The notes: generated by a model from the sequence alone, not told the origin. Positions 12,594-23,346 are shown, counted from the first letter of the stretch. The stretch: DNA of 64,000 bases from Hydrogenophaga sp. PBL-H3 (GCF_010104355.1 NZ_CP044972.1:4206001-4270000); one strand, 5' to 3'. Numbers and translations: made by a program.

Positions 12594-13052
12594 TCAGAAC
12601 GGCTTGACGACCACCAGCACCACCGCTGCCACCAGCAAGATCACCGGGGCCTCGTTGAACCAGCGGTACCAGACATGGTTGCGGCGGTTGGCGCCCCGTG
12701 CGAACTGCCGGAGCATCACGCCGCATGTGTGGTGGTAGCCCAGGACCAGCAGGACCACGAACAGCTTGGCATGCATCCATCCGTTGCCAGCGCCCATGCC
12801 GATGCCATAACCCAGCCACAGCCACAGACCAAGAGCCAACGCGGGAACCGCCAACAGACTGGTGAAGCGCATCAGCTTGCGCGCCATCAAGAGCAAGCGC
12901 TCACGCTCGGCCACACTTTCGGGTGGAACCATCGCCAGATTCACGAAAATTCGGGGCAGGTAAAAGAGACCGGCAAACCAGCTGGCCACGAAAACGATGT
13001 GAAAGGATTTGACCCAGAGCATGTGGGTCAGTGTAGTGCGCAGTGTCGGCAT
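12594..13052 (-). CDS. hemJ: Protoporphyrinogen IX oxidase, HemJ type
   Basis: Membrane enzyme for the penultimate step of haem synthesis. It has 152 residues and four hydrophobic segments. MLWVKSFHIVFVASWFAGL (conserved His18) and the C-terminal FNEAPVILLVAAVVLVVVKPF are the HemJ signature. The ATG at 13052 was kept, although Met11 (13022) is also possible; neither has a strong Shine-Dalgarno. A terminator-like stem stands 39 bases upstream. hemB lies 1.6 kb away on the other strand. Confidence 0.85.
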   Translation of the reverse strand: MPTLRTTLTHMLWVKSFHIVFVASWFAGLFYLPRIFVNLAMVPPESVAERERLLLMARKLMRFTSLLAVPALALGLWLWLGYGIGMGAGNGWMHAKLFVVLLVLGYHHTCGVMLRQFARGANRRNHVWYRWFNEAPVILLVAAVVLVVVKPF

Positions 13053-13090
13053 TGACCGGGTATCGCACGGAGCACCGCCAACGGGCAGAC

Positions 13091-13119
13091 AAAAAAAACC
13101 CGGCCAGTTGGGCCGGGTT
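13091..13119 (-). terminator. Rho-independent terminator ahead of hemJ
   Basis: On the minus strand AACCCGGCC, a 5-base loop and GGCCGGGTT are followed directly by eight T (complement of 13091-13098), a textbook intrinsic terminator. It either ends the transcript of the kinase/receiver gene at 13288-14412 or acts as an attenuator in the hemJ leader, because the hemJ ATG is only 39 bases on. Confidence 0.85.
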
Positions 13120-13229
13120 GGGAAGCCTTTTTGCTGTCACACACTAAGGCACCCGCTCAGGGAGGAAAAGCGGGGAGCTACCTCGCAGCAGCCCGCTGAA
13201 ATGGTACACCAATCAAATCGGATATCCAA
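13120..13229 (-). promoter_or_regulatory. Possible hemJ leader or small RNA with alternative stems
   Basis: A weak promoter (TTGGAT 13224-13229, 17 bases, TACCAT 13201-13206) would start RNA near 13194. The RNA would contain GCGGG (13192-13196), then CCCCGCT (13169-13174), then AGCGGG (13152-13157), so the middle segment can pair with either neighbour. The terminator at 13091-13119 follows. This could be a hemJ attenuator or a free RNA of about 105 bases. It matches no RNA family I recognise. Confidence 0.35.
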
Positions 13230-13287
13230 CTTTGACCTGTCAACTTTGACATTGAAATGGCGGAAAATATGGTGTAAGAAAATCTTG

Positions 13288-15622
<2,335 letters not shown>

Positions 15623-15633
15623 GGTCCCACCCC

Positions 15634-16743
15634 ATGCGCGTCTTCCACATCCTGCCCGGCTCGGTGAGCGAGTCCACGAACCTGCCGATGGTGCTGCCCG
15701 CCAAAGGCTACGTCTGGATCGCCTGCGGGCGGCGGGAATTCGAGCTGGAGCAAGGCGCGGTGCAATCCACTTTGCAGGTGCTGTCGGGCATGACGCTGGT
15801 GGACCTGCACATCTCGGACCTGCTCAACAACCAGCTGCCCTCGCACTACGACTACACCTCGCAGTACGACATCTTGGTGTTCCGGCGGCTCACCACGGGC
15901 CACAGCGAAACCGACCTGGCCCACCCGGGCGCGGTGTTGACGCAGACCCTCAAACGCGGCGGCCCCCCGGTGCTGCGGCGCATCGACACCAGCCCGGTCG
16001 GGTTCGCGGTGTTCGACCGCGTGCTGCTCACCGTCCACCCCGCGGGTTGCCAGGTGCTGGACCACTACGCCACACGGCTCATGACAGCGACCACCGCAGC
16101 CTCTCGCGCCGCCGGCATTGCCCTGCCGCCGAGCCCGGCCGACCTGATGCTGCGCATCGTCAACCAGATGGTCGACGGTTACCTGGACCTGCGGCGCGAA
16201 CTCACGCGCCAGCTCGACCACTGGCAAGGAGAACTGCTGAGCCCGCGCGCGCGCTTCAGCAACTGGGGCTCCCTGCTGGATGCCCGCATCTCACTGCACC
16301 ACCTCGACGAAATCTGCGAAGACCAGCGCTCGGCGATCCAGGACTGGATCGAGGCACTGAACACCTGGGAGCCCAACGAGCACAACGGCGGCCAGCGCGG
16401 GCTGGAGCTGCTCAAGGTGCGTTCGCGCGACGTGCTCGAACACATCGAGCGTGTGGTGCACCACGTGCGCCGGCTGGAGCAGAACGCCGAGACCGCCGTG
16501 CAGATGCACTTCTCGGCCCAGAGCAACCGCACGAACGACATCATGCGCACGCTCACGGCACTCACTGCGATCTTCCTGCCGCTGAACCTGATCGCCGGCA
16601 TCTTCGGCATGAACTTCGAGTTCATCCCGCTGACCCACCTGAAGAGTGGTTTCTGGTGGGCCATGGGCTCCATGGCGCTCACTGCCGCGGTGCTGGGCGT
16701 GGTGTTCTGGCGCAAGCGCTACCTGGCGCGCACGGCGCGCTGA
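15634..16743 (+). CDS. CorA-family divalent-cation transporter
   Basis: Inner-membrane Mg2+/Co2+/Zn2+ channel family. It has 369 residues: a long soluble N-terminal domain, then two C-terminal membrane segments. The first ends in the signature GMN (IAGIFGMNFEF), and the protein closes with a short basic tail. Start ATG at 15634, 11 bases after hemB, so probably co-transcribed with it. CorA, CorA-2 and ZntB cannot be told apart by eye. Confidence 0.88.
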   Translation: MRVFHILPGSVSESTNLPMVLPAKGYVWIACGRREFELEQGAVQSTLQVLSGMTLVDLHISDLLNNQLPSHYDYTSQYDILVFRRLTTGHSETDLAHPGAVLTQTLKRGGPPVLRRIDTSPVGFAVFDRVLLTVHPAGCQVLDHYATRLMTATTAASRAAGIALPPSPADLMLRIVNQMVDGYLDLRRELTRQLDHWQGELLSPRARFSNWGSLLDARISLHHLDEICEDQRSAIQDWIEALNTWEPNEHNGGQRGLELLKVRSRDVLEHIERVVHHVRRLEQNAETAVQMHFSAQSNRTNDIMRTLTALTAIFLPLNLIAGIFGMNFEFIPLTHLKSGFWWAMGSMALTAAVLGVVFWRKRYLARTAR

Positions 16744-16748
16744 ACGCC

Positions 16749-17399
16749 TCAGAAATACGGTGCGCTCAGGCCTTCGTTGGCCAACATGCGCTGGACCGCT
16801 GGGCGCTCCAGCACGCGCCGCAGGTACGGGCCCAGGTGAGCACGTTCGCGCGCCGGCGCGCTGGAGAAGTTGCGCGTCCAGCGGCACAGCGTGAAAACAT
16901 AGGGGTCGAGCGCCGAGTAGGCGGACCCCATGAACCACGGCCCGCCATGGCGCGCGAGTTCGGCGTCGAGCTGGTCGAGCAAGGGACCCACACGCGCCTG
17001 CGCGTGGGCTTTGAGCTCGGCCACGCCGGCGGTGTTGCCTTCGTTCATCCAGCGCTCGGGGTAGAAGTAAACGATGAGCGTGGCCTGCAGCGTGTTGGTG
17101 AGCCACACCAGCCATTTGTAGGCCTGAGCTCGCTCCGGCGTGCCTGGCGCGGGCAGCAGCCCGGCCTGCGGATGGGTGTCGCACAGGTGCAGGCAGATCG
17201 CAGCTGTCTCATACAGCACCGTATCGCCATCGACCAGCACCGGGATCAGCCCATTGGGGTTGAGCGCGAGGTGCTCCGGCGTCTTGTGCCCACCGTTCAG
17301 CCTGTCGACCGGCACGCGCTCGTAAGGCACACCGATGTCTTCGAGCAGGATGTGCGGCACCATGGCCGCGGTGCTGGGAGCGAAGTGCAGCTGGATCAC
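16749..17399 (-). CDS. Glutathione S-transferase family protein
   Basis: 216 residues from a GTG start at 17399, two bases after the upstream gene's stop. The N-terminal thioredoxin fold carries the LNPNGLIPVLVDGDTVLYETAAI pattern with the cis-Pro and the Glu-Thr/Ser glutathione contacts, followed by an all-helical C-domain. The substrate is unknown. It faces the corA-like gene tail to tail with a 5-base gap. Confidence 0.88.
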   Translation of the reverse strand: MIQLHFAPSTAAMVPHILLEDIGVPYERVPVDRLNGGHKTPEHLALNPNGLIPVLVDGDTVLYETAAICLHLCDTHPQAGLLPAPGTPERAQAYKWLVWLTNTLQATLIVYFYPERWMNEGNTAGVAELKAHAQARVGPLLDQLDAELARHGGPWFMGSAYSALDPYVFTLCRWTRNFSSAPARERAHLGPYLRRVLERPAVQRMLANEGLSAPYF

Positions 17400-17401
17400 G
17401 T

Positions 17402-18307
17402 TCAGGGTGTCGGTGTGGGCAGACCAAAGAGTCTTGCGCCGTTGTCCCACGCGATGCGCCGCGCAACATCGACCGGCAGGCCACCCAGCCAGGTGCGGTA
17501 GCCCCGCATGAGCTCGCCATAAGACTGCCAGCGCTGGTTCACCCAGGTGTCGGAGCCGATCATGAAGCGGTCCGGGTGCTTGAGCAGCAGAGCGCGCCAC
17601 TCGGGGCACAGCTGGCCGTCGCCGCAGGTGAGGCCCGGGCGGTAGGACAGCTCCCCCATCAGCCTCGGATAGCGCGAGAGCAGCTCGTCCACCCGGGCGA
17701 CCGACGAGCCACCAATGCCGGTGTGTGCCCAGATCAAGCCCAGCTTCTGACCCTTGGAGGGCGTGTTCGCCATCAGCAGGTCGATCGCCGCGTCGTCCAC
17801 GTGCGCGAGGATGGCGAGGCTCTTCTCCTCGGCCAGCGCCATGAGCTGCCGGGCCACCGGGCCGTTGGCGTTCGCGCTGTCGTACAGGTGGAACTCCCCC
17901 AGGCCGCGGTAAGGACCGGCGGGTGTGCCGCGCGCCAGTTCGGTCTGCACCATGTCCACGATGGTGGGGTCGCGGAACCAGTTGCTGTAGTCGGCGCGGT
18001 CGCGGTACAGGCGCACGAAGGGCACCACGGTGACGCCGGCCGCCCGCGTCTGATCGCGTGCGCTGGCCAATACCCTGGTGCCATCGTTGGGTCGCGAGTT
18101 GGCCACGATGGCACGCACGCCATTTTTCTGCATGCGCTCCAGCACATCGGCCAGCGGGTGGGGACAGCCCGGCGTCGGCATGGTGTGCACGCAGGCCTCG
18201 TCGTTGTAGTGCAGGTGGGCATCGAACAACGGGCCGCTGTAGTCGGCGGCGTTCGCCGCGCCCACACAGACCGCCATCAGACCACTGAGCAGCCCAGCGC
18301 GCCACAT
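17402..18307 (-). CDS. Exported amidohydrolase / TIM-barrel metal-dependent hydrolase
   Basis: 301 residues from the ATG at 18307; an N-terminal signal peptide ends near AANA|ADYSG. The mature protein begins with the amidohydrolase-2 motif FDAHLHYND (metal His-x-His). [14 protein letters not shown] and GSDTWVN follow in the expected order for a metal-dependent TIM barrel. It is likely periplasmic; the substrate is unknown. It forms a two-gene unit with the GST. Confidence 0.78.
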   Translation of the reverse strand: MWRAGLLSGLMAVCVGAANAADYSGPLFDAHLHYNDEACVHTMPTPGCPHPLADVLERMQKNGVRAIVANSRPNDGTRVLASARDQTRAAGVTVVPFVRLYRDRADYSNWFRDPTIVDMVQTELARGTPAGPYRGLGEFHLYDSANANGPVARQLMALAEEKSLAILAHVDDAAIDLLMANTPSKGQKLGLIWAHTGIGGSSVARVDELLSRYPRLMGELSYRPGLTCGDGQLCPEWRALLLKHPDRFMIGSDTWVNQRWQSYGELMRGYRTWLGGLPVDVARRIAWDNGARLFGLPTPTP

Positions 18308-18311
18308 GGCG

Positions 18312-19001
18312 TCAACCGATGTGCTGGGCGAAGAAAGCCAGCGTGCGCTGGCGCGCGAGCTTCGCGGCGGCTTCGTTGTACGAACCACGCTGGTCGCAGT
18401 TGAAGCCGTGGTTGGCGTTGTAGACGTGCACCGTCACGCCGGGCTGCGCCTTCTTGAACGCCTCGACCGTGTCGAGCGGAATCCAGTGGTCCTGGTCGCC
18501 GAAATGCGCCAGCACCGGCACCTGCGGCACGCGGTGGGCATCGGCTTCACCGGTCATGCCGCCACCGTAGTACGGCGCGGCGGCGGACAAGCCCTTGAGC
18601 GCGCAGGCCGCACGCCATGTGAGCAGGCCACCCCAGCAGTAACCCACGATGCCGACCTTGCCGGCCTGCGCGGCGTGGTCGATGGCGGCCTGGATGTCGG
18701 CCATCACGCCGGGTGCGGGCAGTGCTTCCACAGCGGTCTTGAAACCGAAACCGGTGCCCATGTCGGCCTCGGTGTAGCCCAGGTCCACCCCGGCCTTCAC
18801 GCGGTGAAAGGTGGCCGGTGCGACCACGAAATAGCCATCGGCCGCGTAACCGTCGGCCACCGAGCGGATGTGCGAATTGACGCCGAAAATTTCCTGCAGC
18901 ACGACCAGGCCACCCTTGGCTTTGGGATTGCCGGCGGGCCCGGCCACGTAAGCGGGAAAGGTAGTGCCGTCGGCGGCCTTGAGTTCGATCATGTGTCCCA
19001 T
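18312..19001 (-). CDS. Dienelactone hydrolase family protein
   Basis: 229 residues; AGGAG lies seven bases ahead of the ATG at 19001. The Cys-Asp-His triad of the family is present: GYCWGG (nucleophilic Cys), FGDQDHWIP (Asp) and ANHGFNCD (His). It may hydrolyse dienelactones from aromatic ring cleavage, or another carboxyl ester; no chlorocatechol genes are near. Confidence 0.88.
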   Translation of the reverse strand: MGHMIELKAADGTTFPAYVAGPAGNPKAKGGLVVLQEIFGVNSHIRSVADGYAADGYFVVAPATFHRVKAGVDLGYTEADMGTGFGFKTAVEALPAPGVMADIQAAIDHAAQAGKVGIVGYCWGGLLTWRAACALKGLSAAAPYYGGGMTGEADAHRVPQVPVLAHFGDQDHWIPLDTVEAFKKAQPGVTVHVYNANHGFNCDQRGSYNEAAAKLARQRTLAFFAQHIG

Positions 19002-19031
19002 GGGATGGCTCCTGTTGTTGGTTGAAAAGAA

Positions 19032-19631
19032 TCAGGTGCGCAGCTTGCGCGCCACGAAGTCGAGCCGGTCCTGGCCCCAGAACAGCTCGCCGTCGATCAC
19101 ATAGCTTGGCGCGCCGAACACGCTGGCGTCGATCGCGGCCTGTGTGTTTTCGTCATAAAGGGCCTGCACGTCGGGCTGCTCCGACTGGCCCAGCCGGGTC
19201 TCATCCAGTGCGCACTCGGCGAGCAGGGCGGCCAGCGTGCCCGGGTCGGCGATGTCACGCTCCTGCGCCCACACGGCGGTGGTCACCGCACCGGTCAGCT
19301 TCATCGCAGCGTCGGCGCCGTCGTGCAGGGCCACTGCGGTGATCAGACGCGCAGCCGGATCGCCGGCCACCGGGAAGAAGCGCGGCTGCGGGTGCAGTGG
19401 CACACCGAGCGCTTCGCTGAAGCGGCGCAGCTCCAGCAGCCGGTAGGCCTGGCGCTGTGGCGCGCGCTTGGGCAGCGGCAGGCCGCCCGAGAGGGGAAAG
19501 ATCTTGCCCAGGTCCATGGGCCGCACGCGCACTGCTGAGCCGGTCTCACGCACCAGGGCGGCAAAACGCTCGTGGCCCAGGTAGGTCCAGGGGCTCTGCG
19601 GGGCCAGGAAGTAGTCGACTGTGTGACGCAT
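19032..19631 (-). CDS. 2-hydroxychromene-2-carboxylate isomerase family (DsbA fold)
   Basis: 199 residues, DsbA-like. It begins VDYFLAPQSPWTYLGHERF, where the Ser of SPW replaces the redox CxxC and binds glutathione in this family. The C-terminal FGAPSYVIDGELFWGQDRLDF is typical. The usual role is glutathione-dependent isomerisation in naphthalene-type degradation, but the family is broad. It lies in tandem with the dienelactone hydrolase. Confidence 0.85.
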   Translation of the reverse strand: MRHTVDYFLAPQSPWTYLGHERFAALVRETGSAVRVRPMDLGKIFPLSGGLPLPKRAPQRQAYRLLELRRFSEALGVPLHPQPRFFPVAGDPAARLITAVALHDGADAAMKLTGAVTTAVWAQERDIADPGTLAALLAECALDETRLGQSEQPDVQALYDENTQAAIDASVFGAPSYVIDGELFWGQDRLDFVARKLRT

Positions 19632-19717
19632 GCGGGTCTCCTCGCGCTGTTGTAATGGTTGTTTCGTGGCGAGCCAGTGTTGTACGCGATGCCACCACTT
19701 TCTGCAGGAGACAGGTT

Positions 19718-20476
19718 ATGGACAAGGTGAGTGGCCGGGTGTTGCTGGTCACCGGTGGTGGGCGCGGCATTGGCGCGGCCACGGCGCGGCTGGCGGCCTC
19801 CCAGGGCTGGGCGGTGGCGGTGAACTACACCGCGAACTCGCTGGCCGCCGACGAGGTGGTGCGCGCCATCCGCGAGCTCGGCGGCACGGCCATCACGGCG
19901 CAGGCCGATGTGGCGGACGAAGCCCAGGTGCTGGCGATGTTCCAGAAGATCGACGCCAAGCTCGGCCGCCTGAGCGGACTGGTGAACAACGCGGGCGTGG
20001 TCGATGTGAGCGCGCGGATCGACGAGATGAGCGTGGCGCGCTGGCGCCGCATGTTCGACATCAACGTGATCGGCTCAATGCTGTGCGCGCGGGAAGCGGT
20101 GCGCCGCATGAGCACGAAACACGGCGGCGAGGGGGGCGCGATCGTCAACGTGTCCAGCGCTGCGTCTCGCCTGGGCTCGCCCGGCCAGTACGTGGACTAC
20201 GCTGCGGCCAAGGGCGCCATCGACGCCTTCACCATCGGCCTGGCCAAGGAGGTGGCGACTGAAGGCATTCGCGTGAATGCGGTGCGCCCGGGCTTGATCG
20301 AGACCGAGATCCACGCCTCGGGCGGCCTGCCCACCCGGGTGCGCGACCTGCAGCACCTGGTGCCCATGCAGCGCGGCGGCACGGCCGACGAGGTGGCGCA
20401 GGCCATCGTGTGGCTGCTGTCGGACGCGGCGAGCTACACCACCATGAGTTTGTTGGACGTGTCTGGAGGAAGATGA
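19718..20476 (+). CDS. SDR-family oxidoreductase (FabG-like)
   Basis: 252 residues from the ATG at 19718 with AGGAG upstream. It has a Rossmann GGGRGIGA motif, NNAG, and a catalytic Ser followed by Tyr-x3-Lys (YAAAKGA), with a typical C-terminal GG. The substrate is unknown. Its stop codon forms the first three bases of a tandem 18-base repeat, and a MaoC-like gene follows. Confidence 0.88.
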   Translation: MDKVSGRVLLVTGGGRGIGAATARLAASQGWAVAVNYTANSLAADEVVRAIRELGGTAITAQADVADEAQVLAMFQKIDAKLGRLSGLVNNAGVVDVSARIDEMSVARWRRMFDINVIGSMLCAREAVRRMSTKHGGEGGAIVNVSSAASRLGSPGQYVDYAAAKGAIDAFTIGLAKEVATEGIRVNAVRPGLIETEIHASGGLPTRVRDLQHLVPMQRGGTADEVAQAIVWLLSDAASYTTMSLLDVSGGR

Positions 20477-20509
20477 TGGACAACCCCCACGTGATGGACA
20501 ACCCCCACG
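20474..20509 (+). repeat. Tandem duplication of an 18-base unit
   Basis: TGATGGACAACCCCCACG occurs twice back to back (20474-20491 and 20492-20509). The first copy starts at the SDR stop codon. It abuts the palindromic repeat that follows and looks like local slippage at the repeat edge. Confidence 0.9.
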
Positions 20510-20577
20510 CTCCGCCGCTGCGCGGGTCGCTGCTCCCCAAGGGGGCGCATTTCGCCTTGGGGCGGCCCGGCGGCGAA
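20510..20577. repeat. Comamonadaceae-type palindromic intergenic repeat
   Basis: GC-rich segment with a perfect stem CCCCAAGG (20535-20542) / CCTTGGGG (20555-20562), ending in a GGCGGCCCGGCGGCG run. I recognise this kind of element from intergenic regions of Comamonadaceae; that is from memory, not a search. A related inverted segment follows the MaoC gene at 21053-21095. Confidence 0.6.
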
Positions 20578-20582
20578 ACATC

Positions 20583-21053
20583 ATGAACACATCACATATC
20601 AAGTACTGGTGGGAAGACCTTGAGGTAGGCAGCACACGCGACCTCGGCACCATCACCCCGACCGAAGAAGAGACCCTGGCCTTCGCGCGCCAGTTCGACC
20701 CACAGCCGTTTCACCTGGACCACGAAGCCGCCCAGGCCTCGGTGTTCGGCGCGCTGAGTGCCAGCGGCTGGCACACCTGCGCCATGGCCATGCGGCTGAT
20801 GGTGACCAACTTCCTGAATGAGAGCTCCAGCCTGGGCTCGCCCGGGCTGGAGAGTCTGAAATGGCTCAAGCCGGTGTTCCCCGGCGACACGCTGCGCCTG
20901 CAGCACACCGTTCTGGAAAAACGGCCCATGAGCAAAAGGCTGGACGTGGGCCTGGTGCGCACCACCTGGGAGATGTTCAACCAGCATGGGGACAAGGTGT
21001 TGTTCATGGAAGGCTACGGCATGTTCAGACGACGGGAGCCGGGACAGCCGTAG
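20583..21053 (+). CDS. MaoC-like hot-dog dehydratase
   Basis: 156 residues, a single hot-dog fold. The hydratase-2 motif reads FDPQPFHLDHEAA near residues 38-50 (Asp and His catalytic), followed by ASGWHTCAM. It could hydrate or dehydrate an acyl-CoA in concert with the preceding SDR. The gene is bracketed by related palindromic repeats. Confidence 0.88.
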   Translation: MNTSHIKYWWEDLEVGSTRDLGTITPTEEETLAFARQFDPQPFHLDHEAAQASVFGALSASGWHTCAMAMRLMVTNFLNESSSLGSPGLESLKWLKPVFPGDTLRLQHTVLEKRPMSKRLDVGLVRTTWEMFNQHGDKVLFMEGYGMFRRREPGQP

Positions 21054-21095
21054 ACCCCTTGAGGGGGACGCGCGCAGCGCGGCGGGGGTGGGTCA
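21053..21095. repeat. Second palindromic repeat copy, inverted
   Basis: Starting at the last base of the MaoC stop, an ACCCCTTGAGGGGG segment is followed by CGCGCGCAGCGCGGCGGGGG. The latter resembles the reverse complement of the 20503-20527 part of the repeat upstream of the gene. The two copies therefore bracket the MaoC gene in opposite orientation. Similarity was judged by eye. Confidence 0.45.
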
Positions 21096-21104
21096 CAATC
21101 CAGC

Positions 21105-21725
21105 ATGGATTTCAAGCCGCTCATCACCCTGCTGGCCATCGTCAACCCGTTGGCGATCGTGCCGTTTTTCATCCATTACACGCAGGGTTTCAGCCGCAAG
21201 CAGCGGCGACGCACGGTGATGATTTCGTCCATCAGTGCGTTCGCGGTGATCGCCACCTGCGCCATCATCGGCCTGCAGATCCTGGAGTTCTTCAGCATCT
21301 CGCTGGCCAGCTTCCAGGTCGGCGGCGGCATGCTGTTGCTGACCTCGGCGCTGTCCATGCTGAACGCACAACCGGCCGAAGCTAAGACCAACGAGCAGGA
21401 GGTGAGCGACGCCTCCGCTCGCGCCTCGATCGCCGTGGTCCCGCTCACCATTCCGCTGCTCACCGGCCCGGCCACCATGTCCACCGTGGTGATCTACGCC
21501 GACCAGGCCAAGACTTTTTTCCAGCACGCCGCGCTGGTCGGTTATGGCGTGGTGATCGCGCTGGCCACCGCCATCTGCTTCACGCTGGCCGAGCCGATCG
21601 CGCGCTTTCTGGGGCAGACCGGCATCAACGTGATGACGCGCTTGATGGGGTTGATCCTCGCGGCGTTGTCGGTGGAGGTGATGGCCACCGGGCTGGTGAA
21701 GCTGTTTCCAGCTCTGCTGGGTTGA
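21105..21725 (+). CDS. MarC-family integral membrane protein
   Basis: 206 residues with six hydrophobic segments. The N-terminal ITLLAIVNPLAIVPFF and central IPLLTGPATMSTVVIYAD are the MarC family signature. Inner membrane; molecular function unknown (the original multiple-antibiotic-resistance link was not upheld for E. coli MarC). It stands alone between the repeat and the hip locus. Confidence 0.88.
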   Translation: MDFKPLITLLAIVNPLAIVPFFIHYTQGFSRKQRRRTVMISSISAFAVIATCAIIGLQILEFFSISLASFQVGGGMLLLTSALSMLNAQPAEAKTNEQEVSDASARASIAVVPLTIPLLTGPATMSTVVIYADQAKTFFQHAALVGYGVVIALATAICFTLAEPIARFLGQTGINVMTRLMGLILAALSVEVMATGLVKLFPALLG

Positions 21726-21738
21726 ATGCCGGCAGCGC

Positions 21739-22913
21739 TCAAGACACGCGCTTGAGCATGTCGGAGATCACGAGTTTTCGCACCCCGCGCAACAGGTGAG
21801 CTTCTGAGCCCTGGATGGCGCGCAAGGCTTCGGTCTGAGGGGACGCGGCCTTGAGCGCTTCGAACTCGCGCTCCATCTCAACCATGAGCGCATCTGCAGC
21901 CAGCGGCAATTGCTGAACCAGCTTCGCCACCTCACGGGTTGCCGCAGCAGGTCGTAGAACGGTGCGATCTGCACGCCCTCGTGGCTGATGAGGAACGAGA
22001 TGTTCTTGAGGTGGCTGTCCGAGTTGCCCACCAGGGTGTTGAACAGCAGCCAGCGAAACAACGCCATGCGCGCCGCCGCCTTCGAGCGGCACAGATGGAT
22101 CAGGCGTGTGAGCGTGTCCAGGTTGGCGTTGCTGTACTTGAAGACCGCAGGCTGGTCCAGCAACTGGCAGGCATCGATCACGTGTTTGCGTGTCCACACC
22201 TTGGCTTCATCGTCCCACGCGCGGTCGAAGCGCTCGATGATGTACACAGGCTCGGGCAGGTACAGGCGGTGCACCGCAGGCACGTTGAGGCCCAGCAGGC
22301 GCGCCAGGCGCATGGTGAAAGCTTCATTGATCACCGAATGTGGGTACTGCTCGGCGCGGCTGTTGGGCTTGAGGATGTGCGATGAGGCACTGGCCCTCCA
22401 GGGCTCGCGCAGCTCGCTGGTCTTGGGGTTGAACAAGACCACCATCTTGTGCTGGGCGCCGGCCAGCGACATGCGTTTGGGCGACCGGGACGTGAGGGAG
22501 GCCCGCGGCAGGTTCTGAATCCTCGCTGAAAGCTCCTCAAGGGTCAGCGCCTGATCGCCCCGCTCGGGCTGCGGACCGCCCGGGGGCGACAGCACGAGGG
22601 AGCCGGCCGATTCAGCGCCCAGCCGCTCCAGCAGGCCAAAGGCGTCACTGGCCCCGACGTTCTGCTCCCTGCCAAGCAGTTCGCGCATCTGCTCCTCGGG
22701 CAACAGGTTGTCGAAGTACCACTGCACCGTTCGCTGCGTTGAGCCGTCGCGCATGGGCTTGTCCGACAGGGGGAGCGCTGGCGAGAGCGGGAACGCGTCC
22801 GGGGCATGAAGCCAGCTGTCTGCGTAGACCCATGTCCAGCTGCCGTCATGTTCCAGGAGCACGCCGATCTCACGGTCGTTGGTGGACACCGAGAGACTGC
22901 GCTCGGAGCTCAT
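21739..22913 (-). pseudogene. HipA-like Ser/Thr kinase toxin, frameshifted and internally deleted
   Basis: HipA-type kinases phosphorylate glutamyl-tRNA synthetase or similar targets. The frame from 22913 holds the N-domain, the GAQHKMVVLF nucleotide loop (about 151-161), the catalytic loop GNSDSHLKN (296-304) and APFYDLL (317-323). It then goes off into unrelated residues and stops at 21768. The real C-terminal helix bundle (REVAKLVQQLPLAADALMVEME, ending ISDMLKRVS) is in another frame, from about 21943 down to 21739. Compared with family members from memory, about 50 residues are missing between, so an out-of-frame deletion of roughly 150 bases near 21940-21950 is likely. The antitoxin upstream is intact. 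Confidence 0.72.
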
Positions 22914-23203
22914 GGGCGAATCACCCCACCACCTGGCAAGGGTTTCAGGGCCTTGGCGCGAAGCTCGTTGAGGCGCGCCAAGGACTCAGCCGGGATGTCG
23001 ATGCTCATCTGAATGCCCAGTTCATCCAGCACCTTCAGCACCAGACCGAACTGCACAGTCTCCTTGCCGCGCTCGACATCGCGCAAGAACACATGGCCGA
23101 CGCCTGCGCTGCCCGCGGTGTCGTCCTGGCGCAAACCTTGTTCATTGCGGACGGCGCGCACGGCCATCCCCAAATCGGAAACGGAGCGGATAGGGAGTTG
23201 CAT
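22910..23203 (-). CDS. HipB-like XRE-family antitoxin/repressor
   Basis: 97 residues with a helix-turn-helix near residues 10-60 (GMAVRAVRNEQGLRQDDTAGSAGVGHVFLRDVERGK), followed by a strand typical of HipB dimers. Its stop overlaps the hipA ATG by four bases. It would bind both HipA and the operators at 23215-23284 to repress the locus. ATG at 23203 with AAGG upstream. Because hipA is damaged, this may now be an orphan repressor. Confidence 0.8.
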   Translation of the reverse strand: MQLPIRSVSDLGMAVRAVRNEQGLRQDDTAGSAGVGHVFLRDVERGKETVQFGLVLKVLDELGIQMSIDIPAESLARLNELRAKALKPLPGGGVIRP

Positions 23204-23214
23204 GGCGACCTTGA

Positions 23215-23284
23215 ATCGATTGGGTCGAATCGATTTTTTCCGCAGAAGCGAGGCCGGTCAAGAAATCGATGGCTTCAGATCGAT
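23215..23284 (-). promoter_or_regulatory. hipBA promoter with two paired HipB operators
   Basis: TTGACC (23256-23261), 17 bases, AAAAAT (23233-23238) gives a promoter toward hipB. Four ATCGAT sites lie at 23215, 23229, 23265 and 23279, arranged as two ATCGAT-N8-ATCGAT pairs. One pair overlaps the -10 and start; the other is just upstream of the -35. E. coli HipB binds TATCC-N8-GGATA, with the same 8-base spacer, so these are good HipB operator candidates. Confidence 0.7.
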
Positions 23285-23306
23285 TTTCACGACAACTCCA
23301 TTCCTA

Positions 23307-23342
23307 CGTCGACAATCGAACCGAGCTGTTCGATTGTCGACG
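23307..23342. repeat. Perfect 14-base inverted repeat with 8-base centre
   Basis: CGTCGACAATCGAA (23307-23320) and TTCGATTGTCGACG (23329-23342) flank an 8-base centre. It lies five bases beyond the stop of the reductase gene at 23347 and upstream of the hip promoter. No T-run follows on either strand. Its inner part (AATCGAA-N8-TTCGATT) shares the N8 spacing of the hip operators, so it may be a further repressor site or a 3' processing hairpin. Confidence 0.6.
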
Positions 23343-23346
23343 CTGT

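Noticed and set aside
21739-22197. Separate 152-residue gene
   Set aside because: Only its second half has recognisable HipA C-terminal character; it is the displaced frame of the broken hipA.
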